From assembly GCF_019008365.1 (NCBI RefSeq), contig NZ_JAHHUL010000016.1:1-64000 (forward strand): a stretch of 64,000 bases of DNA, written 5' to 3'. Positions 8,568-17,816 of this stretch are shown piece after piece (the first letter of the stretch is position 1; every line of letters starts with the position of its first letter). The stretch comes from Phosphitispora fastidiosa. Its GTDB lineage: Bacteria > Bacillota > Thermincolia > Thermincolales > UBA2595. The notes beneath the pieces were generated by a model. That model was not told the origin of the DNA. It saw only the letters and a program-made list of their open reading frames with translations, and did not search any database. The position numbers and the translations under genes were made by a program.

Positions 8568-9311
8568 ATGTCAGGCCATTCCAAATGGGCTAATATAAAA
8601 CATAGAAAGGGCAGGCAGGATGCCAAAAAGGCCAAGATATATACCAAAATTGGCAAGGAAATTGTTATCGCAGTCAAGCAGGGCGGCAGTGACCCTGATG
8701 TCAATGCCCGCCTGAAGATGGCTATCCAGAAGGCCAGGGCCAACAATATGCCGATGGATAATATTACCAGAAATATTCAGAAGGCTTCCGGAGAATTGGA
8801 AGGCGTCAATTACGAGGAATTTCCCTATGAAGGCTATGGTCCCGGCGGCGCTGCTGTTATGCTCGACATAATGACAGACAACCGGAACAGGACAGCCGGC
8901 GAGGTCAGGCATCTGTTTTCCAAGTATGGCGGTAACCTGGGCGAATCGGGATGTGTAGCCTGGATGTTTGACAAAAAGGGACTCATTATGATTGATAAAG
9001 AGGATTTGAAAGCTGACCCGGATGATGTAATGATGACAGCTCTGGAGGCAGGAGCGGAGGACATGAAAGATGAAGGTGACAGTATTGAGGTCACCTGTGC
9101 ACCGGAAGAATTCGAGGCCGTTGAGACTGCTTTGCGTGAGGCCGGTTTTCCTGTCACTGTGGCGGAAATAACCATGGTCCCGCAGACCACAGTGGCTCTT
9201 GAGGGCAGTGAGGCCGAAAAGATGCTGAAGCTTATGGATGCCCTTGAGGACCATGACGATGTGCAGAATGTGTATTCCAATTTTGATATTGATGATGAAA
9301 TGATGGAATAA
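8568..9311 (+). CDS. yebC: YebC/PmpR family regulatory protein
   Basis: A 247-residue member of the YebC/TACO1 family, now linked to relief of ribosome stalling and also annotated as transcriptional regulators. The family start [21 protein letters not shown] and the blocks [23 protein letters not shown] and [13 protein letters not shown] are intact. ATG 8568 follows GGGGAGG by 9 nt. In many Firmicutes yebC lies just before ruvC, as here with one gene in between. Expressed from its own promoter (8506-8534). Confidence 0.95.
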   Translation: MSGHSKWANIKHRKGRQDAKKAKIYTKIGKEIVIAVKQGGSDPDVNARLKMAIQKARANNMPMDNITRNIQKASGELEGVNYEEFPYEGYGPGGAAVMLDIMTDNRNRTAGEVRHLFSKYGGNLGESGCVAWMFDKKGLIMIDKEDLKADPDDVMMTALEAGAEDMKDEGDSIEVTCAPEEFEAVETALREAGFPVTVAEITMVPQTTVALEGSEAEKMLKLMDALEDHDDVQNVYSNFDIDDEMME

Positions 9312-9337
9312 CCATAAAAATTTAATATGCATGTATA

Positions 9338-9394
9338 AACCCTCCTTAAAATGGAAATAACTAGTAATTAATTAGACCCATTGAAAGGAGGGTT
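9338..9394 (+). promoter_or_regulatory. Hairpin able to sequester the ribosome site of the bofC-like gene
   Basis: AACCCTCCTT (9338-9347) is a perfect complement of AAGGAGGGTT (9385-9394), and the adjoining AATGG and CCATT extend the stem. The right arm contains the whole Shine-Dalgarno sequence of the gene starting at 9399. No T-run follows, so it is more likely a translational switch or RNA-stability element than a terminator. Confidence 0.6.
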
Positions 9395-9398
9395 AACT

Positions 9399-10028
9399 AT
9401 GTTTCGCAGAAAAAAAGAAAGCAAACTCATGTATGTTGGTATTGCCATAATTTTTTTGGCGTGTTTTGCTTCAGCATATGGCATTTACAGTAAAAACGGG
9501 ACAATGTACCGACCGGGAACCACCGCTTCCGGAAACACCAAAGAAGTCAGGCCGGCAATAGGAAAAGACACCCTGATTTTTGAAGAGATCAGATATACCT
9601 GTGGGGACAGGGCCACTACCAGAATTCCGACAACTTCGGACCTGATAGGAATGGAGTTTGCCGCACTGGTTAGTGAATATCCGTCTGAAGAGGGATGGAG
9701 TATTGATGACACCAAGGAAAACACCCTCATCCTGGCCCGTAATGAAAACAGGGTTTGTCTTTACCACAGGGACTACCGGCATCTGGGCATCAGTGACGGA
9801 TTTCTGGCGGTATATGAAGGGCCGCTGGGCTGTAATCACAAAGTCCTGCTGAGGGAAAATATCGGGGTGGAGAACCTGCCCCCGGAGCTGCAGAATGAAC
9901 TGGTAATGGCTACTGCTTATGAAAACCAGACCCAGGATACCCAAGGATTACTAAAGTCATTATATGAATTTGAAACCGAAGAAAAGCTTAATTCGGCTCT
10001 GGAGAATTTCGACGAATTTAAACAATAG
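9399..10028 (+). CDS. BofC-like membrane-anchored protein
   Basis: A 209-residue protein with an N-terminal membrane anchor (about residues 12-30, MYVGIAIIFLACFASAYGIY) and a soluble outer part. The C-terminal half, with GFLAVYEGPLGC, LPPELQNELVMA and a late helical segment, resembles the BofC C-terminal domain. BofC in Bacillus restrains the forespore protease that triggers pro-sigma-K processing. Position between yebC and ruvC is common for such genes in related clostridia (from memory). The start ATG 9399 has AAAGGAGGG, which lies in a hairpin (9338-9394). Function here is not proven; the similarity is to one domain only. Confidence 0.6.
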   Translation: MFRRKKESKLMYVGIAIIFLACFASAYGIYSKNGTMYRPGTTASGNTKEVRPAIGKDTLIFEEIRYTCGDRATTRIPTTSDLIGMEFAALVSEYPSEEGWSIDDTKENTLILARNENRVCLYHRDYRHLGISDGFLAVYEGPLGCNHKVLLRENIGVENLPPELQNELVMATAYENQTQDTQGLLKSLYEFETEEKLNSALENFDEFKQ

Positions 10029-10042
10029 AGCTGACTGCCGGG

Positions 10043-10078
10043 CGGTTAATGGTTGAAAAATGACCATTAACCGTTTTT
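10043..10078 (+). terminator. Intrinsic terminator after the bofC-like gene
   Basis: CGGTTAATGGT pairs perfectly with ACCATTAACCG across a short loop and is followed by TTTTT. Confidence 0.88.
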
Positions 10079-10167
10079 AGTTTACATATTTTAGAATGAG
10101 GGGCCCAGGCAGGATAAGTTCAGGTGAATGTCGAAATGTTTCGGAATGGAAAGGGGCTGAAGTATCA

Positions 10168-10665
10168 ATGCTGGTTCTGGGAATAGACCCCGGTTCTGCA
10201 ATTACAGGTTACGGAATCGTGAAACAGACCGGAAACAGGCTGGAGGCCGTGGATTACGGTTGTATCCGGACTTCTCCCGACCTGTCGCTGGAATTAAGGC
10301 TGCAAAAGATATATAAAGGGATAAAAGAGCTTATAGATACATACAGCCCGGAACATTTTGCGATAGAGGAGCTTTTTTTCAATAAAAATGTCCGCACTGC
10401 CCTGACGGTGGGTCACGCCAGGGGTGTGATCATGCTTGCGGGAGCGGACGGCGGCCTTCCGGCTCATGAATATACGCCTTTGCAGGTGAAACAGGCGGTG
10501 GTAGGTTTCGGCCGGGCAGAGAAAATTCAGGTTCAGCATATGGTGAAAACCATTTTGAACCTGCCGGACATTCCCAGGCCTGATGATGTCGCTGATGCTT
10601 TGGCTGTGGCCATTTGTCACACCCATTACTATAAAATGGCTAAAATTATCGGAGGTAATAAATGA
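10168..10665 (+). CDS. ruvC: Crossover junction endodeoxyribonuclease RuvC
   Basis: The Holliday junction resolvase, 165 residues. Acidic catalytic residues are visible in [20 protein letters not shown] and [12 protein letters not shown]. The start ATG 10168 follows AAGGGG by 11 nt; an in-frame ATG at 10096 would add a non-family tail. The stop overlaps the ruvA start (ATGA, 10662-10665). It is the first gene of a ruvC-ruvA-ruvB set. No clear LexA box of the CGAACN4GTTCG type was found in its leader, unlike in many bacteria. Confidence 0.96.
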   Translation: MLVLGIDPGSAITGYGIVKQTGNRLEAVDYGCIRTSPDLSLELRLQKIYKGIKELIDTYSPEHFAIEELFFNKNVRTALTVGHARGVIMLAGADGGLPAHEYTPLQVKQAVVGFGRAEKIQVQHMVKTILNLPDIPRPDDVADALAVAICHTHYYKMAKIIGGNK

Positions 10666-11264
10666 TATCATTCTTAAGAGGAAGAGCGGTAAATACCGGA
10701 ACAGACCATGTGGTCATTGATGTCGGCGGAATCGGGTACAAGGTCTTTGTCCCCACCACAGTTATCGGTAAGGCAGCTGACCCGCAGCAGGATATAACCC
10801 TGCATACATACCTCCATGTCAGGGAAGACGCGATGCAGTTATTCGGATTTATGGCAGAAAGTGACCGCGGTATATTTGAACTGCTTCTTCAGGTGTCCGG
10901 GATCGGGCCTAAGGTGGCTTTGGCGGTTTTATCGGCGACCACTGTGCCTGCATTGGTCCAGGCCGTTATCAATGAGCAGGTCAATGTGCTGACACAGATT
11001 CCGGGTGTGGGCAAAAAAATGGCGCAGCGGGTGATTGTCGAACTAAAGGATAAGTTCGCTAAAATAGACATTGGCGGTGAGAGCGGGCTAACAGAATTTG
11101 TTCCGGGCCCGGAGGATAATGCGGGAGATGCCCTGCAGGCCCTGGCCGCACTTGGGTATAACCCTGCTGAGGCTAAAAAGGCGTTGGCTAAAGTGGTGGC
11201 CGGCAATAAGGATCTGGCTCTGGAAGAAACCGTCAGGCTGGCTCTTAAGGAATTGGGGCGGTGA
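10662..11264 (+). CDS. ruvA: Holliday junction branch migration protein RuvA
   Basis: A 200-residue junction-recognition subunit that forms the RuvAB branch-migration motor with RuvB. Domain I (OB fold) begins [21 protein letters not shown]. The two helix-hairpin-helix motifs appear as [17 protein letters not shown] and [19 protein letters not shown]. The C-terminal RuvB-contacting domain ([20 protein letters not shown]) is complete. Its start overlaps the ruvC stop, so the two are translationally coupled. Confidence 0.96.
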   Translation: MISFLRGRAVNTGTDHVVIDVGGIGYKVFVPTTVIGKAADPQQDITLHTYLHVREDAMQLFGFMAESDRGIFELLLQVSGIGPKVALAVLSATTVPALVQAVINEQVNVLTQIPGVGKKMAQRVIVELKDKFAKIDIGGESGLTEFVPGPEDNAGDALQALAALGYNPAEAKKALAKVVAGNKDLALEETVRLALKELGR

Positions 11265-11265
11265 G

Positions 11266-11307
11266 ACAGGAGTTAGGAGACAGGAGGCAGGAGTCAGGAG
11301 GCAGGGA
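11266..11307 (+). repeat. Six tandem heptamers between ruvA and ruvB
   Basis: Six consecutive 7-bp units with consensus NCAGGAG (ACAGGAG, TTAGGAG, ACAGGAG, GCAGGAG, TCAGGAG, GCAGGGA) begin one base after the ruvA stop. The units look like repeated ribosome-site cores; the real ruvB site (GGAGG, from 11322) follows separately. Confidence 0.8.
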
Positions 11308-11332
11308 AGCCAATTTTGTTGTGGAGGTTTAG

Positions 11333-12361
11333 ATGGAGGAAGAACGTATTGTTTCATCAGGTGTCAAGGAAGAGGATATGGAAATAGAATATAGCCTGAG
11401 ACCGCGCAGGTTATCAGAGTACATTGGACAGTCCAAAATAAAGGAGAACCTTTCTGTTTTTATAGAAGCTGCCCAGGGGCGGGGAGATTCCCTGGACCAT
11501 GTGCTCCTGTTTGGACCGCCCGGTCTTGGCAAAACAACACTTGCCCATATTATTGCCAATGAGATGGGTGTCAGTGTCAGGATAACCTCAGGCCCGGCGA
11601 TAGAGCGGCCCGGAGACCTGGCCGCCATACTTACCAACCTCTCCAATGGGGATGTGTTGTTTATTGATGAGATACACCGTTTAAACCGCAGTGTGGAAGA
11701 AGTGCTTTATCCGGCTATGGAAGATTATGCTTTGGATATAATAATAGGCAAGGGGCCCAGCGCCAGGTCCCTCAGGATAGATCTGCCCAGCTTTACCCTG
11801 ATTGGGGCCACTACCCGGGCCGGTCTGTTGACATCGCCGTTAAGGGACCGTTTTGGTGTCATCAGCCGGTTGGAATTTTATGACACCACTGAACTGACTG
11901 AAATAGTGGTTAGAGCAGCCAGGATTCTTGGAGTGGAAATTGACAGTGAGGGGGCCGTGGAAGTTGCCACACGTTCCCGGGGGACCCCCAGGGTGGCCAA
12001 CCGGCTGTTGAAGCGGGTCCGTGATTATGCCCAGGTCCGGGCAGATGGCCGGATTACCCTTGAGGTGGCCCGGCAGGCCCTGACCATGCTGGAGGTTGAC
12101 CGGCTCGGGCTTGACAACACCGACCGCAGGCTCCTGTCGACAATGATCTGCAAATTCGGCGGCGGGCCGGTGGGGCTGGATACCCTCAGTGCGGCAACAG
12201 GAGAAGAGTCAGACACAATTGAGGATGTTTATGAACCTTACCTTTTGCAGCTTGGTTTTATTAACCGTACACCCAGGGGCAGAGTGGTTACTGTTGCGGC
12301 TTATGAGCATATGGGGATAGCCCCCGGTGACAAACCGGATCAGCAAAACCTGTGGAAATAG
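11333..12361 (+). CDS. ruvB: Holliday junction branch migration ATPase RuvB
   Basis: The hexameric AAA+ motor of RuvAB, 342 residues. Walker A is [11 protein letters not shown], Walker B is [11 protein letters not shown], sensor 1 is [10 protein letters not shown], and the arginine-finger region is SPLRDRFGV. The C-terminal winged helix carries [12 protein letters not shown] 11333 is preceded by GGAGG. It sits 68 nt after ruvA, separated by the heptamer repeat. Full length for the family. Confidence 0.96.
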   Translation: MEEERIVSSGVKEEDMEIEYSLRPRRLSEYIGQSKIKENLSVFIEAAQGRGDSLDHVLLFGPPGLGKTTLAHIIANEMGVSVRITSGPAIERPGDLAAILTNLSNGDVLFIDEIHRLNRSVEEVLYPAMEDYALDIIIGKGPSARSLRIDLPSFTLIGATTRAGLLTSPLRDRFGVISRLEFYDTTELTEIVVRAARILGVEIDSEGAVEVATRSRGTPRVANRLLKRVRDYAQVRADGRITLEVARQALTMLEVDRLGLDNTDRRLLSTMICKFGGGPVGLDTLSAATGEESDTIEDVYEPYLLQLGFINRTPRGRVVTVAAYEHMGIAPGDKPDQQNLWK

Positions 12362-12377
12362 ACAAAGGAGTTGGCTT

Positions 12378-12602
12378 ATGGGAGAGTTTGGTTCCTTAGG
12401 GAAAATGATTATGTTGTTTGGCGTCATCCTGCTGGCGCTGGGGTTTTTAATTGCGTTTGGAGGCAAGATATTGCCTATTGGCAGGCTGCCGGGCGATATC
12501 TTTGTACGGAAAGGTAACTTTACCTTTTATTTTCCTTTGGTTACCAGTATAATCTTAAGCATAGTACTAACGATTTTGTTGAATATTTTGTTCAGAAAAT
12601 AA
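12378..12602 (+). CDS. DUF2905 family small membrane protein
   Basis: A 74-residue integral membrane protein with two predicted membrane helices (MIMLFGVILLALGFLIAFGG and FPLVTSIILSIVLTILLNIL) separated by the conserved LPIGRLPGDIFVRKGNFTFYFPL loop that marks DUF2905. Genes of this family commonly follow ruvB in clostridia. The start ATG 12378 follows AAAGGAG by 7 nt. Its function is unknown. Confidence 0.88.
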   Translation: MGEFGSLGKMIMLFGVILLALGFLIAFGGKILPIGRLPGDIFVRKGNFTFYFPLVTSIILSIVLTILLNILFRK

Positions 12603-12670
12603 ATTTTTGACCCTTAGAAAACAATAACTGTTTTCGAACAATATTATTAATGGAGGAGGTGTAAACCGCC

Positions 12671-13432
12671 ATGGGGTTTCTCTTCCAGAAAAGAACTTCA
12701 CAAGGGGAAGCTGAAGACTGCGGAACGCTGGTCCTGGAGGTACAAAAGGGAAACGGCATGGCGCGGGAACGGCTGCTCCGAAGTTACACCCCTTTTATTC
12801 TAAAGACCGTATCAAAGGTAAGCGGACGATATGTCCGTATGGGAGAAGACGATGAGGTCAGTGTCGGTCTGATGGCTTTTAATGAAGCCATGGACTGTTT
12901 TGACACAACCAAAAACATTTCATTTATCAGCTTTGCTGAAACTGTTATTAAAAGAAGGCTGATAGATTACTTCAGAAAAGAATCGACTGTCAGCAAAAGG
13001 ACAGTACCAATGTCCAGTTTCGAGCAGGCAGATGATGATAACGTCGAGGGTATCCATTATTATCTGGAAGCCAAACAGTCGATAGAAGAGCACCAGGCCC
13101 AAAATATTGCCGCTGACCGAAAAGAAGAAATAATTATTTTCACCAAAAAATTGGCGGATTTTGGCATTAGTTTTCAGGAATTGGTCCAGGTATCTCCTAA
13201 ACATGAGGATGCCCGCATCAGAGCCATGGAAGTGGCCGGAATAATTGCAAATAATGCCGATTTGGCTGCACACCTGTTAAGCAAAAGAGAACTGCCCCTG
13301 AAGCAGTTGGAAAAATCAGTTGATATCAGCCGCAAAACATTGGAAAGACAGCGAAAGTATATTATCGCCATTACGCTGATTCTGATGAATGACTTTGAAT
13401 ATCTGAGAGAATATATTACAAAGGCTCTCTAA
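12671..13432 (+). CDS. sigI: RNA polymerase sigma factor SigI
   Basis: A 253-residue sigma-70 family factor of the SigI branch, which in Bacillus and clostridia responds to heat or extracellular polysaccharide through its partner RsgI. Region 2 is seen in AFNEAMDCFDTTKNISFISFAETVIKRRLIDYFR; the C-terminal part (LPLKQLEKSVDISRKTLERQRKYIIAI) fits the SigI-specific DNA-binding region. It is followed after 86 nt by rsgI. The leader contains GACCC (from 12610) and CGAAC (from 12637), which recall SigI promoter elements, but the spacing looks long, so autoregulation is only a suggestion. Confidence 0.92.
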   Translation: MGFLFQKRTSQGEAEDCGTLVLEVQKGNGMARERLLRSYTPFILKTVSKVSGRYVRMGEDDEVSVGLMAFNEAMDCFDTTKNISFISFAETVIKRRLIDYFRKESTVSKRTVPMSSFEQADDDNVEGIHYYLEAKQSIEEHQAQNIAADRKEEIIIFTKKLADFGISFQELVQVSPKHEDARIRAMEVAGIIANNADLAAHLLSKRELPLKQLEKSVDISRKTLERQRKYIIAITLILMNDFEYLREYITKAL

Positions 13433-13518
13433 AGAGAATACATTGCCACAGCTCTCTAGAGGCAATACTAGGCAAAAGCTCGGGAAAGTCTGAAATCTAC
13501 AAGGAAGGAGGGGACGAT

Positions 13519-14718
13519 ATGGAAAGGGTAACAGGGGTTGTCATGGAGACCGAAAGGAACCATGTGGTTTTAATTACCCCCAAAGGTGAGTTTAAACGTA
13601 TCAGAGTTACCGGAAAATTACCTGGAATTGGCGAGGAAGTTCAAATTCCGGTAGCCCGGAAGCGTTTCTTTAATTTGCCCAGAGCCAGTTGGGCAGCGGT
13701 TGCTGCGGCTGTTATCCTGTTATTAACAGCAAGTCCCCTGCTGACTGTGATGAACCAGCCTCCGGAATTTGCCACCGCTTATGTATCTATTGATATTGGT
13801 CCAAGCATAGAGTTAACCAGAAGCAACCGGGAGAATGTTCTGGAAGCACATGCCTACAATTCCGAAGGCAGGGAAATTCTCGAAAGGCTTAACCTGAAGG
13901 GTATGAAAATTGATGAAGCAGTTACCTCCATTACCAGGGAGGCTGTGGAACTGGGTTACATCCAAAATGTTGACGGAAATTCGGTCCTGATAAGTGTTGC
14001 CCCTCTGCCTGATTCAGGGTTGGAAAAGGATGCTATCGAAAAAGCAGTTCTGGCATCTGCCAATAATGTCCTTACAGACAGTAAGATTAACAGTGAAGTC
14101 AAAACTATCAGTGTGCCTTCCGATATCAGGGAAAGTGCCCGGGTTAAAGGGATGTCTACCGGCAAGTATGCCCTTCTTATTGAGGCTGTCAATGAAGGCT
14201 TGACGGTTACTGAAGAAGAGATGAAACAAAATAGCATTGACGAAGTAATCTCACAGGCGGGCGGCCAGACGGAGATGATTATCGGAATGGCCCAGACTGA
14301 GGAACAGTTTGGAATCAAGGAGCAAAGATATATTGCCCTTGCCAGCGCCAAAAAAGGAAATGATGATACCCGTTCCGGTATTGGTGATATAAGGCCGTCG
14401 ACCGGTAAAACAGATACAGGGTCTGATACGGAAAAAACCGATGGTAAGATAAGATATATTGATCCAATCAGAAGGAACGATACTCTGAAACCGGGCGTTG
14501 CAGTGACAACTGTTCCCGGCAGTCAGGGGGCAGGCAGTCAGCAGCCGGGGACACCGCAAAACGGCGCTGCTACACCGGCAGCCGGTCCGGTTGAAGATCC
14601 CAACAATGTTAATGAAAGTATTTATGAAAACACCAGGGATAATTACATGGGGCCTGAACTTCCCTGGGAAATTACCGGGACAGATGAACCGATGTACATC
14701 CTGCGCCCCAAATTTTAA
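13519..14718 (+). CDS. rsgI: Anti-sigma-I factor RsgI family protein
   Basis: A 399-residue single-pass membrane protein. The cytoplasmic N-terminus (about 1-50) is the RsgI anti-sigma domain that holds SigI. A membrane helix spans about 56-78. The outside part has the conserved alpha/beta region typical of RsgI (AYVSIDIGPSIELTRSNRENVLEA, then DSKINSEVKTIS and KGMSTGKYALL), then a low-complexity Gly/Pro/Thr-rich tail without a carbohydrate-binding module. The sensed signal is therefore not obvious. It lies directly after sigI and is followed by a terminator (14733-14769), so sigI-rsgI form a closed unit. Confidence 0.9.
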   Translation: MERVTGVVMETERNHVVLITPKGEFKRIRVTGKLPGIGEEVQIPVARKRFFNLPRASWAAVAAAVILLLTASPLLTVMNQPPEFATAYVSIDIGPSIELTRSNRENVLEAHAYNSEGREILERLNLKGMKIDEAVTSITREAVELGYIQNVDGNSVLISVAPLPDSGLEKDAIEKAVLASANNVLTDSKINSEVKTISVPSDIRESARVKGMSTGKYALLIEAVNEGLTVTEEEMKQNSIDEVISQAGGQTEMIIGMAQTEEQFGIKEQRYIALASAKKGNDDTRSGIGDIRPSTGKTDTGSDTEKTDGKIRYIDPIRRNDTLKPGVAVTTVPGSQGAGSQQPGTPQNGAATPAAGPVEDPNNVNESIYENTRDNYMGPELPWEITGTDEPMYILRPKF

Positions 14719-14732
14719 TCCAAAAAGTACAG

Positions 14733-14769
14733 GGCTGTCTCCACATAACGGAGGCAGCCTATTTATTTT
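14733..14769 (+). terminator. Intrinsic terminator of sigI-rsgI
   Basis: GGCTGTCTCC (14733-14742) pairs with GGAGGCAGCC (14750-14759), with one G-U pair, followed by TATTTATTTT. Confidence 0.82.
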
Positions 14770-14842
14770 CCCCCATAGCAGGAAACTGAGCTGATTTTGT
14801 CGAAATGCCTTAGTTATACTGCATTGGGGAGGGAATTCATAC

Positions 14843-16297
14843 TTGGCGGATTTAAAGAGATTAACCGGAAAAATACATATATTATTAACTGCTGCGGTAC
14901 TGATGGTATTGCTGCCGGCTGTATCTTCCCAGGCCCAGATTCCGGGTAAGGTCAGAGTGGGCATCATCACATCAAATACCGGGTCTGCGTACCGCAATGC
15001 GGCTTCAATCACATTTTCAGTCAAGGGAAACTACCAGATTGTTGACCTTGCCGCCATCCCGGGGGATGAAGTGATCGGAACACCGGCAGAAGGTGAGCAG
15101 TGGCAGGTTTATTACCTTCCCAGCGGGGTGCAGGTTTATAAAAATGGGGAGGCACAGAAAATAACCACAGGCGCTGTTATGGTCAGGGAAGTTACCCACA
15201 GCTCTGATAACAGGGTATTACTTTCAGGATACGCAAACCTGGAAGACGCCGGTACAAATCTTGGCAAATGGTATCGGGGTAATATGGAATTCCGCAACTC
15301 CGGCAGCGCTGTCACAGCGATCAATGACCTCCCCATGGATGAATACCTCTATGGTGTTGTGCCCCGGGAGATGAGTAATAGCTGGCCGCTGGAAGCATTA
15401 AAGGCACAGGCGATTGCGGCACGTACCTATACTGTGGCCAATTATAACAAGCGTATTGTGGAAGGGTTTAATGTTCTGGATACTCCCAGCGATCAGGCTT
15501 ATGGCGGCTTTAACAGCGAGGGGGCCAATGCCGCCAAGGCTGTGAATGAGACTTCGGAGAAAATAATTGTATATAACGAAAGACCGATCAGCGCAGTTTA
15601 TCACTCTACCAGCGGGGGTCATACTGAGGATAATGAAAATGTGTGGGGCACCGATCCTGTCCCTTACCTGAGGGGCAAACCTGACCCGTACAGCGCTGTT
15701 CACGGTTATGCCAACTGGACATTTACCGCTTCTCTGGATGAGGTCAGGAACCGGGTTATCCAGGCCGGACAGCAGATAGGTCCGATTAGCTCCTTTAAGC
15801 TGGACAAGTTTCCTTCCGGGCGGGTGGACTCTGTAATGATAACAGATATAAACGGTAATACTATTACCATGACCGGGACCCGTTTCGGGCAGATGTTTAA
15901 CCCCAGTTTTTATACGTATATAAGCAGCTCCAATTTCATGAGCCGGTTTTTTGATGTTAGGACAGACCAGGTTACCAAACCCAGTTATTCTGTGTTAAAC
16001 GGCTCGGGACAGCAGGCCTCGGTTGAGGGAACAAAGCTTTACGGGGTAAGCGAAGATGGCGCTGCTGCGATCCTTAATCAAACCAGTGCAGAATTTTATG
16101 CTGTTGATGCCAATAGTACTTCAGCCTACAATAAGTCGGCCACCGGGATGGTGGTGTTTGAAGGCCACGGCTGGGGCCATGGTGTTGGGATGTCCCAGTG
16201 GGGAGCCTATGAAATGGCTCAGCAGGGCAAGAATCACCTGGATATTTTGGCTTTTTATTATACGGGAGTGCAAGTTACTGACGATTATGATGGCTGA
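14843..16297 (+). CDS. SpoIID/LytB domain protein
   Basis: A 484-residue exported protein. It has a signal peptide (about 1-32, ending VSSQAQ) and a SpoIID/LytB domain. Family blocks are MDEYLYGVVPREMSNSWPLEALKAQAIAARTY, AVYHSTSGGHTEDNENVWG and GHGWGHGVGMSQWGAYEMA. SpoIID in Bacillus cleaves denuded glycan strands during engulfment; paralogues act in other wall remodelling, so this copy may or may not be the sporulation one. The start is TTG 14843, 9 nt after GGGGAGGG. The domain is complete and the length is somewhat greater than Bacillus SpoIID. Monocistronic by position. Confidence 0.85.
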   Translation: MADLKRLTGKIHILLTAAVLMVLLPAVSSQAQIPGKVRVGIITSNTGSAYRNAASITFSVKGNYQIVDLAAIPGDEVIGTPAEGEQWQVYYLPSGVQVYKNGEAQKITTGAVMVREVTHSSDNRVLLSGYANLEDAGTNLGKWYRGNMEFRNSGSAVTAINDLPMDEYLYGVVPREMSNSWPLEALKAQAIAARTYTVANYNKRIVEGFNVLDTPSDQAYGGFNSEGANAAKAVNETSEKIIVYNERPISAVYHSTSGGHTEDNENVWGTDPVPYLRGKPDPYSAVHGYANWTFTASLDEVRNRVIQAGQQIGPISSFKLDKFPSGRVDSVMITDINGNTITMTGTRFGQMFNPSFYTYISSSNFMSRFFDVRTDQVTKPSYSVLNGSGQQASVEGTKLYGVSEDGAAAILNQTSAEFYAVDANSTSAYNKSATGMVVFEGHGWGHGVGMSQWGAYEMAQQGKNHLDILAFYYTGVQVTDDYDG

Positions 16298-16340
16298 TAA
16301 GCAGCCTGCTATAATGATTTGATAATTAGCTGCGCAAATG

Positions 16341-16376
16341 AATGCCGGTTTCCGGGAGTCAGCCGGAACCGGCATT
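16341..16376. other. Strong hairpin between the spoIID-like gene and queA
   Basis: AATGCCGGTTTCCGG pairs with CCGGAACCGGCATT around a short loop. There is no T-run on either side, so it may block 3' exonucleases or act as a weak terminator; its role is unclear. Confidence 0.5.
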
Positions 16377-16422
16377 ATGTATCAGAACATTAGAAATGGC
16401 CTATTATAAAGGAGACAGAAGT

Positions 16423-17448
16423 GTGAAGCTATCCGAATTTGATTATTACCTTCCTGAGGAGTTGATTGCCCAGGAACCTGCCGAATCAAGGGATAAATCC
16501 AGGCTCCTGGTTTTGCACCGGGATACCGGCGCCATAGAACACAGGCGGTTTACTGACTGTATTGAGTATTTCAGACCGGGAGATGTATTGGTACTGAATA
16601 ATACCCGGGTTATTCCCGCAAGACTGATAGGTGTCAAGGAAGGGACCGGGGCCAGGATTGAGGTTGTGCTGTTAAAAAGAGCTGCTTTAAATACATGGGA
16701 GACCCTGGTAAAACCGGGGAAAAGGGTCCGGCCCGGGACCAGGATTGTTTTTGGCGACGGCATGCTGGCAGCCGAAGCTGTCGGCAGTACCGACGCCGGA
16801 GGCCGTGTGCTGTGCTTTAGCTATGACGGCGTATTTGAAGACATCCTTGACCGGCTCGGGCAGATGCCCCTCCCCCCGTACATCAGGAAAGAGCTTCATG
16901 ACCGGGAAAGGTATCAGACAGTTTATGCTAGAGTCCCCGGGTCGGCAGCTGCCCCTACTGCGGGACTTCATTTCACCCCGGAACTCCTGGAGAGAATTGC
17001 GGGCTCGGGTATTGAGAAGGCCGAATTGCTGCTCCATGTGGGCCTGGGAACTTTCAGACCGGTTAAAACCGAGAATATCCTGGAACATAAAATGCACGCG
17101 GAATATTATGAAATGAGTCCGGAAGCTGCGACTGCGGTCAACAGGGCTAAAAAGGAAGGGGGCCGTGTGATCTCAGTAGGGACAACCTCTGCCAGGACCC
17201 TGGAAACAGCTGCCGGTGATAATGGCATGGTCACTCCGGGCAGCGGGTGGACGGATATTTTCATCTACCCCGGTTACCGGTTTAAGGCTGTCGATATGCT
17301 GATTACAAATTTTCACCTTCCCAAATCAACCCTCCTGATGCTGGTTGCTGCATTTGCGGGCCGGGAAAAGGTATTGGAGGCTTACCGGCAGGCAGTTTCT
17401 CAAAGGTATCGTTTTTTCAGTTTTGGTGATGCTATGCTGATATTATAA
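16423..17448 (+). CDS. queA: S-adenosylmethionine:tRNA ribosyltransferase-isomerase QueA
   Basis: The enzyme that converts 7-aminomethyl-7-deazaguanine in tRNA to epoxyqueuosine using SAM, 341 residues. Family blocks are [61 protein letters not shown] and [20 protein letters not shown]. The start is GTG 16423, 8 nt after AAGGAG; the longer frame from 16342 has a non-family tail and runs through the hairpin at 16341-16376. In most relatives queA is followed directly by tgt; here a toxin-antitoxin pair lies between them. Confidence 0.96.
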   Translation: MKLSEFDYYLPEELIAQEPAESRDKSRLLVLHRDTGAIEHRRFTDCIEYFRPGDVLVLNNTRVIPARLIGVKEGTGARIEVVLLKRAALNTWETLVKPGKRVRPGTRIVFGDGMLAAEAVGSTDAGGRVLCFSYDGVFEDILDRLGQMPLPPYIRKELHDRERYQTVYARVPGSAAAPTAGLHFTPELLERIAGSGIEKAELLLHVGLGTFRPVKTENILEHKMHAEYYEMSPEAATAVNRAKKEGGRVISVGTTSARTLETAAGDNGMVTPGSGWTDIFIYPGYRFKAVDMLITNFHLPKSTLLMLVAAFAGREKVLEAYRQAVSQRYRFFSFGDAMLIL

Positions 17449-17493
17449 TAGATTGGTCATTGCTGAATTGATAAGAAGTGCTCGGACACCTTC

Positions 17494-17522
17494 TTGACAA
17501 TATATCAATATTTCGATAAGAT
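17494..17522 (+). promoter_or_regulatory. Promoter and candidate operator of the toxin-antitoxin pair
   Basis: TTGACA (17494-17499), a 17-bp spacer and TAAGAT (17517-17522). The spacer includes an AT-rich dyad (TATCAATATTTCGATA), a plausible autorepression site for the antitoxin. Confidence 0.7.
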
Positions 17523-17552
17523 TTGAGTATGATAAATATGGAGGTGGATGAA

Positions 17553-17816
17553 ATGCCAACCATTAGACCAAGTTCAGACTTAAGAAACAGCTATAATGAA
17601 ATTTCGGAGTTTTGCCATAAATACAATGAGCCTGTATATATCACGAAGAATGGTTCCGGGGACCTTGCGGTTATGAGCATTGAGACATATGAAAGGCTTG
17701 TTGGAAAATTTGAGTTGTACGCCTTGCTTGAAAAGGGATTGGATGATATTGAAAATAGCCGTGTGAAACCTGCGCGGGAAGTGTTTGCAAGGATAGAAGG
17801 CAGGTTAAGGAAATGA
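17553..17816 (+). CDS. Type II antitoxin, Phd/YefM family
   Basis: An 87-residue antitoxin. The N-terminal Phd/YefM fold is visible in PTIRPSSDLRNSYNEISEFC and EPVYITKNGSGDLAVMSIETYERL; the C-terminal charged helix should wrap the toxin. ATG 17553 follows GGAGGTG by 6 nt and is preferred over the upstream TTG at 17523. The stop overlaps the toxin start (ATGA, 17813-17816), the classic coupled arrangement. It probably represses its own promoter at 17494-17522. Confidence 0.88.
   Translation: MPTIRPSSDLRNSYNEISEFCHKYNEPVYITKNGSGDLAVMSIETYERLVGKFELYALLEKGLDDIENSRVKPAREVFARIEGRLRK

Noticed and set aside
10120-10150. CGAAATGTTTCG in the ruvC leader as a LexA box
   Set aside because: It lacks the required C and G of CGAAC-N4-GTTCG, so SOS control of ruvCAB is not supported.
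14251-15024. 257-codon minus-strand frame over rsgI end and spoIID start
   Set aside because: It covers the terminator between two well supported genes and shows no protein-like pattern.
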